Below, piece by piece: positions 25,999 through 33,303 of a DNA stretch of 44,793 bases. Position 1 is the first letter of the stretch, and each line of letters begins with the position of its first letter. A program made the position numbers and the translations under genes. The DNA lies in contig JAGVFR010000017.1 in assembly GCA_020057555.1 (NCBI GenBank), forward strand, positions 1-44,793, written 5' to 3'. Below the pieces are notes generated by a model. It was not told the DNA's origin. It saw nothing but the letters and a program-made list of their open reading frames with translations, and ran no database searches. Source of the DNA: a bacterium (GTDB taxonomy: Bacteria; Patescibacteriota; Patescibacteriia; UBA9934; GWF2-40-263).

Positions 25999-26823
25999 AT
26001 GCGCACGCTCATTAAAACCTTCAAACCTCTCTTCATCATTCGAGGAACTGTAAGTCAACGATGGCAAATCGCGATCTTCTTTCTCGCAATTCTATCAATC
26101 ATTGTTGGTTACAGCCTGATGGCATACGCCAAGGACAACAAGCTTTTGCCAACATGGGACATGCTCTTTGTTGGTCTTAAGCGCATTATCACTGATCCTG
26201 AAACAGGAGACCACTATCTTTGGGAAGACACGATCAATTCCTTCAGTCGGATTATTCCAGCAGTTGGAATCGCAAGCGTGATCGGAATCGTGATTGGAAT
26301 GTACATGGGTGTCTATGTTGCGGCAGAGGCATTCTTCTCCAGAATACTCACGTTCATCAGCAACATTGCGCCAACCGCAATCATAGTTCTGTTCATAGTC
26401 TACTTCGGCTACCAATTCAAAATGTACGTGGCCGTTATCGTCTTCGGAATCTTCCCAGTGATCGCCAAAACAGTTTTCGAAGCTGTTAAGGAAATCGGCG
26501 ACGAAGAAATCTTCAGCTTGAAATCACTAAACGCATCAAGCTCGGAGATTGTGTGGACAGTACTCTTCCCTCAAGTACTTCCACAGATCATAAGCGCAAT
26601 CCAACAAGCCTTCGCTCCAGCAATCATCTATGTCATTTCCGCTGAATGGGTTTCTGGATCAAGTGGTTTTGGATATCGCCTCTTCATGTTCTCGCGTTCA
26701 AGCTTGTTGGAACTGACGTTTCCATACTTGCTCTATCTTGGAACTGTTGGTGTTGTAACACTCGCGGTGTTCAACTTGGCAACACGCATCTTGTGCCCAT
26801 GGTACAGAAAGGAGACAAAGTGA
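25999..26823 (+). CDS. ABC transporter permease (SsuC/TauC-like)
   Basis: The 274-residue protein has about six transmembrane helices and the coupling EAA loop of the BPD transporter family, TVFEAVKEIGDEEIFSLKSL followed by NASSSEIVWTVLFPQVLPQI. The helix order and DTINSFSRIIPAVGIASVIG opening fit permeases of the nitrate/taurine/alkanesulfonate class. It would form the channel as a homodimer with the ATPase encoded next, whose ATG overlaps this stop by one base (TGATG). ATG 25999 was chosen for the GGAGGA Shine-Dalgarno; the frame is open further upstream but runs back into the previous gene's terminator. No transported compound can be named. Confidence 0.92.
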   Translation: MRTLIKTFKPLFIIRGTVSQRWQIAIFFLAILSIIVGYSLMAYAKDNKLLPTWDMLFVGLKRIITDPETGDHYLWEDTINSFSRIIPAVGIASVIGIVIGMYMGVYVAAEAFFSRILTFISNIAPTAIIVLFIVYFGYQFKMYVAVIVFGIFPVIAKTVFEAVKEIGDEEIFSLKSLNASSSEIVWTVLFPQVLPQIISAIQQAFAPAIIYVISAEWVSGSSGFGYRLFMFSRSSLLELTFPYLLYLGTVGVVTLAVFNLATRILCPWYRKETK

Positions 26824-27803
26824 TGAACCCGATCGAATGTGTTGATATCACACTCCACTGCGACAATGTTCACAAAGCATTTGAAGAACAACGAGTGCTC
26901 GGTGACATCACTCTCAAGATCGCTCGCGGACAGTTTGTCTCGATCATTGGCGGATCAGGTTGTGGCAAGTCAACTTTGCTCAATATGATTCACGGAACAT
27001 TCAAGCCAACGCAAGGACGTATTCTGATAAACAAGGATGGAGTCGAAACAGAAATCGACGGACATAGTCGTGAACGCGGAATGGTTTTCCAACACTATTC
27101 CATTCCACCACATCTAACTGCGATAAAAAACGTTGCGCTTGGCCCAATGCTAAGTGAAACGTCTATTCCAGGAAGAATGTTGGGACGAGTAACAAGATCA
27201 TGGCCGCGTTTGAGTCGAGAGCATCTGCAAAAAGCAGAAGAGTGGCTTGTTCGATTTGGACTCAAGGATGCATTGCATAAGTATCCTCACAAGCTCTCTG
27301 GCGGAATGAAGCAACGCGTTGCAATCGCACGCGAGCTTATTATGGAGCCTGAAATCCTGCTTCTTGATGAGCCATTCGGCGCGCTCGACGAAGAGAAAAG
27401 AACTGATGCGCAAGAGATTCTTCTTTCGCTCTACGAAGAAAACATGCAAGCGATTACGAGAGGAGAAAAGCCTCCGTACACAATCATCTTTGTCACACAT
27501 TCTCTGCAAGAAGCTGTACTTGTCGGTGACAGAGTCATAGGCATAAGCCGCAACTGGGACTGGCAAAGTGAAGGATTCGATAGGCACCCAGGCGCAAGTG
27601 TTGTTTATGACAAAGTAGCTCCAATATACTCGAAGGATACCCCAATCGATTCTCATCAGATTGAACTTCAAGCAAAAGAACTGCGAGGAGTTGTGCTCAA
27701 GGGAAGCAACATCTCCCGTCAAACCTACTGCACGTTCTGGGATGAAGTTCACAATGGAAGAGGTCGTGGTGTAATGAGTGGGCATGGAGAAAGAGATGAG
27801 TAA
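26823..27803 (+). CDS. ABC transporter ATPase (SsuB/TauB-like)
   Basis: The 326-residue nucleotide-binding protein has Walker A GGSGCGKST (about 42-50), Q-loop VFQHYSIPPHLT, signature LSGGMKQRVAIAREL (about 158-172), Walker B EILLLDEPFGALDE and the H-loop THSLQEAVLVGDR. About 70 C-terminal residues beyond the core are not recognised. It pairs with the SsuC-like permease and is coupled to it by overlapping stop and start codons. A GGAG Shine-Dalgarno lies in the end of the permease gene. The start at 26823 (MNPIEC) replaces longer in-frame possibilities that lack one. Its last eight bases overlap the AAA ATPase gene. Confidence 0.94.
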   Translation: MNPIECVDITLHCDNVHKAFEEQRVLGDITLKIARGQFVSIIGGSGCGKSTLLNMIHGTFKPTQGRILINKDGVETEIDGHSRERGMVFQHYSIPPHLTAIKNVALGPMLSETSIPGRMLGRVTRSWPRLSREHLQKAEEWLVRFGLKDALHKYPHKLSGGMKQRVAIARELIMEPEILLLDEPFGALDEEKRTDAQEILLSLYEENMQAITRGEKPPYTIIFVTHSLQEAVLVGDRVIGISRNWDWQSEGFDRHPGASVVYDKVAPIYSKDTPIDSHQIELQAKELRGVVLKGSNISRQTYCTFWDEVHNGRGRGVMSGHGERDE

Positions 27804-29649
27804 ACAGTTCGACCTCGCGTTCGACCACACGTTTCGCAAAAAGGCCGGACGCATTCTTGAATCAGGTCAGTCTCGCTCAATTATCCTGTCGGGTAATGTT
27901 CAAGACTTGTTCTATCTCACTCCAGAATTCGCTGGTGACAAATCACCAAACGGAAAATACGTTCCGCTTACTTCATATCTAAGCGCGCGTTGGGGACGAG
28001 TCAAAGACACAATCCTCATCGTGTACGAGTTGAACGGTCCAATCCGTTTCATGAATAACGATGAACGCGAACTTCTGAAAAACGCATGGCCGAGAACAGA
28101 AACTCTCAACGAAGAACCGGAATGGAATCTGCGCACGCTTGTGAACCACGCGAAAGATCAAATCGCTGGTGCACGAAAGAAGACAGATCCATTCGACGAC
28201 TACATGCAACGAGCAATCGGGCGACCAGCAGTTGCCCTTCAGCTCCTTCGCAAGTTCTGCCAACTCTCTCGAGAGGCAGAACCCGGAAGTCCGCTCTTTG
28301 GAAAACAGCTCCTCATTCTTGTTGAGTGGGCTGACATGATTCTTCCAGAAGGCGAAATCTCTCGCTTGAGCGAAGTGGATCGCGAACGAATCATGGTTTG
28401 CCAAGATTGGTTCTCGGATCCAGACTTTCTTGAAGGAGAAGATTCGGTTGTGCTCATCTCTGAATCAAGGAGCATGATCAACAATCGAGTTTCGCAAATG
28501 CCACAAATTCTCGAGGTTGCAATTCCATCTCCGGATGATGCAACAAGAGATCACTTCATCTCGTGGTTCGAAAACGGACAAAAAAAGAAACTCAAGCTCT
28601 GGGGGACACAACAGAATCTTGTCTCATTCAGCGCTGGACTAAGCCTTCATGCTATGCGCCAGATGCTGATCGGTTCAATCCATGATGAAAACGGACTCAT
28701 TCCTGCAGACGTGATCCGTGCAGTTGAAACCTACATCAAGAGCCAACTCGGCGAAGATGCTGTTGAATTCAAAGTTCCAATCCACTCAATGAACGACGTA
28801 ATCGGTTATACATCGCTCAAGCGATTCATCGAAACAGAAGTCGTGCCGAGATTTATCTCAACAGGAGATGACGCACTATCAGGAGCGATTGTCGCTGGCC
28901 CAATCGGCTCTGGCAAGACGTTCATCTGGGAAGCTGTCGCCTCGATACTGGGAATTCCAGTTCTAGTTCTAAAAAACCTGCGAAGCCAGTGGTATGGCCA
29001 AACAGACGTCATTCTTGAACGACTCATCCGCATTCTCATGTCACTTTCAAAGGTCATGATTTTCGTGGATGAAGCTGACACTGTATTCGGCGGTGTTGGC
29101 AAAGACGTTCACGAAACCGAACGGCGTCTCACAGGCAAGATTCAAGGGTGCATGTCAGACACAAGGCTCAAGGGAAAGGTGATCTGGCTTCTCATCACAG
29201 CACGCGTTTATCTGCTCTCGCCAGACATGAGACGAGAAGGCAGAGGCGGAAGTCTCATTGTTCCGATTCTGGATCCTGAAGGTGATGACCGTGATTCATT
29301 CATCACTTGGATGCTAAAGCGTGTCATGTCTGAAGTTCCAGCGAATAACTCAGAAGACTTTCAAAGAATACGCGCAGCAACAATGGGATATTCATCCGGA
29401 GCGTTTTCCTCGCTTCGTAGTGAACTCGTCGCTCTTGCAAAGGGCAGCCAACTCACGATAGAGCAAGTGCTCGCGCGAGTGCACGATCAACTACAACCGG
29501 ACATTGGTCTGACTCGAAAGTATCAGACGCTTCAAGCTATGTTGAATACCACTCGCCGTTGCCTTCTACATGACCCGAAAGTCACAGAGGAACAACGCAA
29601 AGCGTGGTACGACGAAATCCGAGCACTTGAAGCGCAAGGAATCCACTAA
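27796..29649 (+). CDS. AAA ATPase with degenerate N-terminal half
   Basis: The 617-residue protein carries one intact AAA core in its C-terminal half: Walker A GPIGSGKT (about 369-376), sensor-like LKNLRSQWYGQTDVILERLI, Walker B VMIFVDEADTVFG (about 419-431), and an arginine-rich stretch LSPDMRREGRGG. The N-terminal half (about 10-310), with SRSIILSGNVQDLFYLTPEF and LLILVEWADMILPEG, looks like a second AAA-type module that lost its P-loop, the arrangement of Ycf46-like proteins. It would act in the cytoplasm on a protein substrate. ATG 27796 follows GGAG; it overlaps the ABC ATPase gene by eight bases. Co-occurrence with a PspA-like polymer former suggests a remodelling pair, which is inference. 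A strong terminator ends the cluster. Confidence 0.85.
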   Translation: MSKQFDLAFDHTFRKKAGRILESGQSRSIILSGNVQDLFYLTPEFAGDKSPNGKYVPLTSYLSARWGRVKDTILIVYELNGPIRFMNNDERELLKNAWPRTETLNEEPEWNLRTLVNHAKDQIAGARKKTDPFDDYMQRAIGRPAVALQLLRKFCQLSREAEPGSPLFGKQLLILVEWADMILPEGEISRLSEVDRERIMVCQDWFSDPDFLEGEDSVVLISESRSMINNRVSQMPQILEVAIPSPDDATRDHFISWFENGQKKKLKLWGTQQNLVSFSAGLSLHAMRQMLIGSIHDENGLIPADVIRAVETYIKSQLGEDAVEFKVPIHSMNDVIGYTSLKRFIETEVVPRFISTGDDALSGAIVAGPIGSGKTFIWEAVASILGIPVLVLKNLRSQWYGQTDVILERLIRILMSLSKVMIFVDEADTVFGGVGKDVHETERRLTGKIQGCMSDTRLKGKVIWLLITARVYLLSPDMRREGRGGSLIVPILDPEGDDRDSFITWMLKRVMSEVPANNSEDFQRIRAATMGYSSGAFSSLRSELVALAKGSQLTIEQVLARVHDQLQPDIGLTRKYQTLQAMLNTTRRCLLHDPKVTEEQRKAWYDEIRALEAQGIH

Positions 29650-29655
29650 CTCAAA

Positions 29656-29683
29656 ACCGAGCATCTCTGCTCGGTATTTTTTT
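29656..29683 (+). terminator. Terminator of the nine-gene cluster
   Basis: ACCGAGCA, loop TCTC, TGCTCGGT and a run of seven T, seven bases past the AAA ATPase stop. Confidence 0.9.
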
Positions 29684-29693
29684 ACCCATGTGT

Positions 29694-29750
29694 CATCCTG
29701 CCTGCCCGCCAAAGCTTTAGCAACGGCGGGAACGAAGTGAAGAATCGTTT
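29694..29750. repeat. REP-like element (GTCATCCTG family)
   Basis: GTCATCCTG at the left and AACGAAGTGAAGAATCG at the right are the ends of a REP-type element widespread in bacteria. The middle holds CCCGCC (29705-29710) and GGCGGG (29725-29730). Confidence 0.55.
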
Positions 29751-29751
29751 A

Positions 29752-30606
29752 TTATTTTCTAAAAAGCTTAATTGTTTTTTCCATTGACTCTGGAAAATTC
29801 TTATATATTCCGACACGGTATGTTTCATTTGGAATTTTAGCGTGACCACGCGAAAAAGCTGTTTCAGGATAATATCTTGGTTTCCCGATAGCTTGAAAAA
29901 TCTTTTGCGGATCTTCGTAAGCGAGTTGTTTTTCTAAAAATTTATTACTATCAATCTCGTACAAAAGATATAAAATTAAATACAGAGAAAGAATCATGAC
30001 ACTTGTAACTACATATGACAATAACTCTTCTGTTCTAAGAGAAAAAAGCAAAAAAGAAAGTATGACAGTCAAAATAATCAATATGAACCAATGAAGACCC
30101 ATCACAACGCGTGGAGCAGTAAAAGTTATTGACCGAAGCGTCTTAATAAGATTAAATTTTACTTCGTGCATTAAAGTCAAAGCGGCAATTCTTTTTCTTT
30201 TGTTATCTGCTGGTTCAAGTGTATCAATCAAATCAACAATCGATTGAAATTCCTTCTCTGTTTTCTTCGCGTACTCCATAAGCGAAAAATCAAGCGTGGC
30301 TATGTTATAGACATCAATTGCATCACTTAACTTCTTCGCAACATTTGGTTTAACTAATTTAGCAAAATTATAAAGTGAAATTAGATATGCTCCCTCGTCT
30401 GCGAGGTAAGAACAAAAATTTATATAATTCGTTGTTGCTGTTGCAATAAAAAAACCAACCAAAATAGCAAAAATCAATGAAAAAATTGAACTAAGAGTCT
30501 GTACATCAAGGGTAACTGTAAAAAGCGGGATGATAAATGGAAGTAACAATAATAAAATTGGAACTATTACTTCAATTATTATCTTTCTGAAAATATGTCC
30601 GCTCAC
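29752..30606 (-). CDS. DUF4239/bestrophin-like membrane protein
   Basis: The 284-residue protein has two N-terminal helices (about 9-30 and 40-64), a long soluble helical region (about 70-165) and two more helices (about 172-190 and 198-217), then a soluble tail. This two-plus-two layout with NYINFCSYLADEGAYLISLY after the second helix resembles the DUF4239 (bestrophin-like) family. The base composition is AT-rich like the genomic background. It lacks a clear Shine-Dalgarno and is convergent with the cluster at 18-29.65 kb. The function is unknown; channel activity would be speculation. Confidence 0.7.
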   Translation of the reverse strand: MSGHIFRKIIIEVIVPILLLLLPFIIPLFTVTLDVQTLSSIFSLIFAILVGFFIATATTNYINFCSYLADEGAYLISLYNFAKLVKPNVAKKLSDAIDVYNIATLDFSLMEYAKKTEKEFQSIVDLIDTLEPADNKRKRIAALTLMHEVKFNLIKTLRSITFTAPRVVMGLHWFILIILTVILSFLLFSLRTEELLSYVVTSVMILSLYLILYLLYEIDSNKFLEKQLAYEDPQKIFQAIGKPRYYPETAFSRGHAKIPNETYRVGIYKNFPESMEKTIKLFRK

Positions 30607-30712
30607 ATTTTTATTTTTATTTTCTTAAAATAGTTTTGATACGTCTTTACAATTCCACACTTGTATATTTTATCTGAAACAACCAAACAAAACCAGACCA
30701 TCGTTCACCACT

Positions 30713-30751
30713 TAAATAAAAATCGTCGTACTGGAAGAAACCAATACGACG
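30713..30751 (-). terminator. Terminator of the 153-residue orphan gene
   Basis: Minus strand CGTCGTATTGG, six-base loop, CCAGTACGACG (one wobble) and tail ATTTTTATTT, about 20 bases past the stop. Confidence 0.85.
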
Positions 30752-30769
30752 AGCGAGACAAGAAACGAT

Positions 30770-31231
30770 CTAGATATTGATAACAAGCGTAAGCTTGCCG
30801 TACCGACAACCGAAGTCGTTATTGAAGTACACCCTCGCAGTGCTTTCAAGAACAGCCATGCGAGACTCATATCTCACGTGTGTTCTTAGAGCTTGCGCGA
30901 GTGAGAACCACTCGTTTTTGGCCCATGCGAGTCCGCACAGAAAGTACACGAGCGCGATTGGATGCGGACATGTTCTACCGCGTACGTATCGAACAGGCTT
31001 GTAGCCTTTCTTTCCATACGCGTAGAGCATATAAACATCGAAACCAGCCGAACACAATCCATCCGCAAAACTCACGATGCACCCTTCCCTACTAACATGA
31101 CGCCCCGTAGCCCATCGAACCAGCTCCTGTGGATCCACTGTCCCGAGAAATCTGTCCCCCTGAGACACTCGAACCCACCGCTCCCAGTCCAAGTTCCTCG
31201 CCCTTGTGATCACGATGTCATTTCCACTCAT
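30770..31231 (-). CDS. Orphan 153-residue protein, unrecognised
   Basis: I do not recognise this protein. It is soluble, with several Trp and Cys residues (LDWERWVRVSQGDRFLGTV, CGLAWAKNEWFSLAQALRTH) and no signal peptide or membrane helix. The gene is a complete isolated unit: a near-consensus promoter, a leader of about 140 nt with hairpins, an AAGGAG Shine-Dalgarno seven bases from the ATG, and a strong terminator. Its codons are GC-richer than those of the flanking genes and resemble the orphan gene at 38.4 kb and the cluster at 18-29.65 kb. Such insulation suggests strong or regulated expression. Confidence 0.8.
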   Translation of the reverse strand: MSGNDIVITRARNLDWERWVRVSQGDRFLGTVDPQELVRWATGRHVSREGCIVSFADGLCSAGFDVYMLYAYGKKGYKPVRYVRGRTCPHPIALVYFLCGLAWAKNEWFSLAQALRTHVRYESRMAVLESTARVYFNNDFGCRYGKLTLVINI

Positions 31232-31300
31232 GGCTTTTCTCCTTGGGCCTTAAAGGCCACTGATGTTGTCTAGAACCTTACTTGCCACGAAGCAGATCTG

Positions 31301-31325
31301 GCATCATTTCTAAATCGAATGATGC
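31301..31325 (-). other. Leader hairpin of the 153-residue orphan gene
   Basis: GCATCATT (31301-31308) and AATGATGC (31318-31325) pair perfectly over eight bases. A second palindrome, GGCCTTAAAGGCC (31246-31258), sits just before the Shine-Dalgarno. Both lie in the predicted 5' leader and could modulate translation. Confidence 0.45.
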
Positions 31326-31376
31326 GAATAATTGTGCTGTTCTATTACCAAATTATTAGTATAAAACAGACAAACA

Positions 31377-31405
31377 AATATACACTAAAATGGTAATTTT
31401 GTCAA
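31377..31405 (-). promoter_or_regulatory. promoter of the 153-residue orphan gene
   Basis: Minus strand TTGACA (31400-31405), 17-base spacer, TATATT (31377-31382). Near-consensus sigma-70 type; transcript start predicted near 31370. Confidence 0.8.
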
Positions 31406-31460
31406 ACAAAAATATCAAAAAACAGCATTTCTGCTGATCAATTAATACTGCGCTTTATTT

Positions 31461-31543
31461 ATCATTTTGAAGTCGAACCGTGTCGTAGGGGAACAGCGGC
31501 GACAGTCCGATGGCCCCGTAGACATGGTTCGATTCAAAATGAT
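31461..31543. ncRNA. Long near-perfect inverted repeat next to tRNA-Arg; possible structured RNA or small mobile element
   Basis: The left arm (31461-31491, ATCATTTTGAA then TCGAACC, TGTC, GGGG) pairs with the right arm (31514-31543, CCCC, GACA, GGTTCGA, TTCAAAATGAT) with one bulge, one wobble and a three-base internal loop, around a 22-base loop. No gene overlaps. Hairpins of this size are typical of small RNAs, MITE-like elements or tRNA-linked integration scars; the sequence does not decide which. Confidence 0.55.
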
Positions 31544-31556
31544 CGAACGATTTGTC

Positions 31557-31633
31557 TGGTGATCCCGGTGGGATTTGAACCCACAGCCTTCTCCTTCGGA
31601 GGGAGACGCTCTATCCAGTTGAGCTACGGGGTC
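31557..31633 (-). tRNA. tRNA-Arg (anticodon CCG)
   Basis: Minus strand: acceptor GACCCCG, D-arm TAGCTCAACTGGATAGAGC, anticodon stem TCTCC/GGAGA around loop CTCCGAA (anticodon CCG), T-arm GTGGGTTCAAATCCCAC, acceptor CGGGATC, encoded ACCA. The third acceptor pair is C-A, a mismatch. All other stems are regular. It lies one base from the stop of the FemAB gene. Confidence 0.9.
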
Positions 31634-32608
31634 TTAAACACCTCGCCGCACTCGTCGCGCAAGTTGATATACTTTATACCAAAACGGTTTTCGAACTAAG
31701 TCATAAGTTCCAGTATAAACAATTTCTTGTCCGGGAAATGATTTCTTGAAACGCGTAATTCCTGCCCATGGATGATTGGGTTTGTCAGACGGCGCAATTC
31801 CACGCCAATCATAAAGTGAAAGTCCTTTTTGTTTTGCATCTATGATAAGTTCCCAATGTAAAAGATGCGGAGCCATGAGTGCACGATACTCATGCGATGA
31901 AGCGCCATGAAGATAAGTTCTAACTCCACCAAAATCTAGCATAATGTTCACAGCGACCGGTTTTTGTTCAAACATCGCTGTTGCCAAAAAAATCTTACAG
32001 TCGTCTGAATTAAGATTCTCAAACATTTTTTCGTAATACATTTTCGAATGTAAACGAAACTCGCCGCGCGAACCTGTTTCAATAAAAATCGACCACACTG
32101 AATCAAAATCAATTTCATTAAATTTGATTTCAATGTTACGACGTTGCGCAAGGCCAATGTTGTATCGTGTTTTTTTGTGTAATGATTCAAAAAGTTTTTC
32201 TTCTGAAAAATCAAGTTGCGTAACCCATGTATGTGATGGTTGAACATCAATTGTTCTCACCCAATTCTTTTGACATTCAACAGACGCTTGTGGAACATCA
32301 AAGCGAAAAAATAAATTATCTGGAATTGTTCGCGCCAACTCAACGACTATTTTTTCATAAGATGAATTCGTGATCGGCCCGCACGGACAATACGCATATT
32401 GCCCAAAACCAGATAATGATCGAACAATCACGCTTGCAACACCGTCATCACAAAAGAATCTTTCAACTTTTTCTCCAACCGATTTCTGAAACTCTCCCCA
32501 TTCCCATGATTGCAAAAACCGACCCGACAATGAGCCATTCTTTTTTACATATTCGTTCCATTTTGATTTATCAAATTCCTCAACTCGTTTCCACATAATA
32601 TAATTCAT
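31634..32608 (-). CDS. FemAB-like peptidoglycan bridge aminoacyltransferase
   Basis: The 324-residue protein has the tandem GNAT-fold layout of FemX/FemAB. Landmarks are [15 protein letters not shown] near the start, [19 protein letters not shown] in the middle and, near the C terminus, [40 protein letters not shown] and [15 protein letters not shown]. These enzymes add amino acids from aminoacyl-tRNA to the peptide stem of lipid II in the cytoplasm, before export. It uses aminoacyl-tRNA, but its closeness to tRNA-Arg may be chance. The start ATG at 32608 was kept; a second ATG lies four codons downstream. Confidence 0.9.
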   Translation of the reverse strand: MNYIMWKRVEEFDKSKWNEYVKKNGSLSGRFLQSWEWGEFQKSVGEKVERFFCDDGVASVIVRSLSGFGQYAYCPCGPITNSSYEKIVVELARTIPDNLFFRFDVPQASVECQKNWVRTIDVQPSHTWVTQLDFSEEKLFESLHKKTRYNIGLAQRRNIEIKFNEIDFDSVWSIFIETGSRGEFRLHSKMYYEKMFENLNSDDCKIFLATAMFEQKPVAVNIMLDFGGVRTYLHGASSHEYRALMAPHLLHWELIIDAKQKGLSLYDWRGIAPSDKPNHPWAGITRFKKSFPGQEIVYTGTYDLVRKPFWYKVYQLARRVRRGV

Positions 32609-32665
32609 TCAAATAGATCGTCCGGTCCCTCTGTTCTTGATGCGTGAGTGAGCGAGAGGAGAGAC

Positions 32666-32686
32666 ATAGCCAAAGGCTTTGGCTAT
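32666..32686. repeat. Short palindrome between FemAB and ruvA genes
   Basis: ATAGCCAAA and TTTGGCTAT pair perfectly over nine bases around GGC. It is flanked by GAGCGAGAGG and CCGAGCGAACGAACG, and looks like another REP-type unit. The rest of the 147-base spacer shows nothing else. Confidence 0.5.
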
Positions 32687-32755
32687 CCCGAGCGAACGAA
32701 CGTAATATGGATTCATATCCATACCGCCGCCGAAGCCGTTTAGGAAGACAAGTGT

Positions 32756-33301
32756 TTATCTCCCCAATGTCTTAAGTGCGGCGCGAATACGTTCTTCTGT
32801 TGTCTCACCAGAAACTCCACTCAATATATTCTCCGCATCTTTGCGAGAATATCCAAGCGAAATCAATGCCTCAACAGCGTCAGAATCAAATACTGAAAAT
32901 TCCGGTTCTTGTGCGAGTGCGCCTTTGAGTTCAAGAATAATTTTCTGCGCTGTCTTTTTACCAATCCCTGGAACGTTCGTCAAAAATGACAAATCTCCAG
33001 CCATGATTCTCTCTTTTGTTTTTTCAACCGTATCTGCAAAAACAATTTTCTGCGCTGTGCGCGGACCGACTCCTGAAACACCAATCAATTTCCAAAATAG
33101 TTCCAATGCTTCAATCGAAGCAAACCCAAAAAGTTCGTGATCTGGTTCTCGAATAATTTCATGTGTGTAAAATCGAACTTGTCCATGTTGTGCATGAGCA
33201 ACATCTTCTGGCAAAACAACTTTGTATCCGATTCCGCCTGTTTCAACAATAACAAATCCAAGCCCGTGATATGTAATTATGCCTTCGATCGATACAATCA
33301 T
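32756..33301 (-). CDS. ruvA: Holliday junction helicase subunit RuvA
   Basis: The 181-residue protein shows the RuvA order: an N-terminal OB fold (MIVSIEGIITYHGLGFVIVE, then EIIREPDHELFGFASIEALE), the two helix-hairpin-helix motifs (LIGVSGVGPRTAQKI and LTNVPGIGKKTAQKIILELK) and a C-terminal RuvB-contacting three-helix domain (AVEALISLGYSRKDAENIL). RuvA tetramers hold the four-way junction while RuvB moves it. ruvB and ruvC are not in the window. It follows the HD-like gene after two bases, so they are probably co-transcribed. Confidence 0.96.
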   Translation of the reverse strand: MIVSIEGIITYHGLGFVIVETGGIGYKVVLPEDVAHAQHGQVRFYTHEIIREPDHELFGFASIEALELFWKLIGVSGVGPRTAQKIVFADTVEKTKERIMAGDLSFLTNVPGIGKKTAQKIILELKGALAQEPEFSVFDSDAVEALISLGYSRKDAENILSGVSGETTEERIRAALKTLGR

Positions 33302-33303
33302 AA

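Noticed and set aside
27198-27854. A 218-residue minus-strand frame opposite the ABC ATPase and AAA genes
   Set aside because: It is antisense to well-supported coding sequence and shows no family pattern; a consequence of codon bias.
16654-31273. The GC-rich region as a prophage or integrative element
   Set aside because: No integrase, phage structural gene or direct repeats at the ends were found; the tRNA-Arg is at one side but no attachment duplicate was seen.
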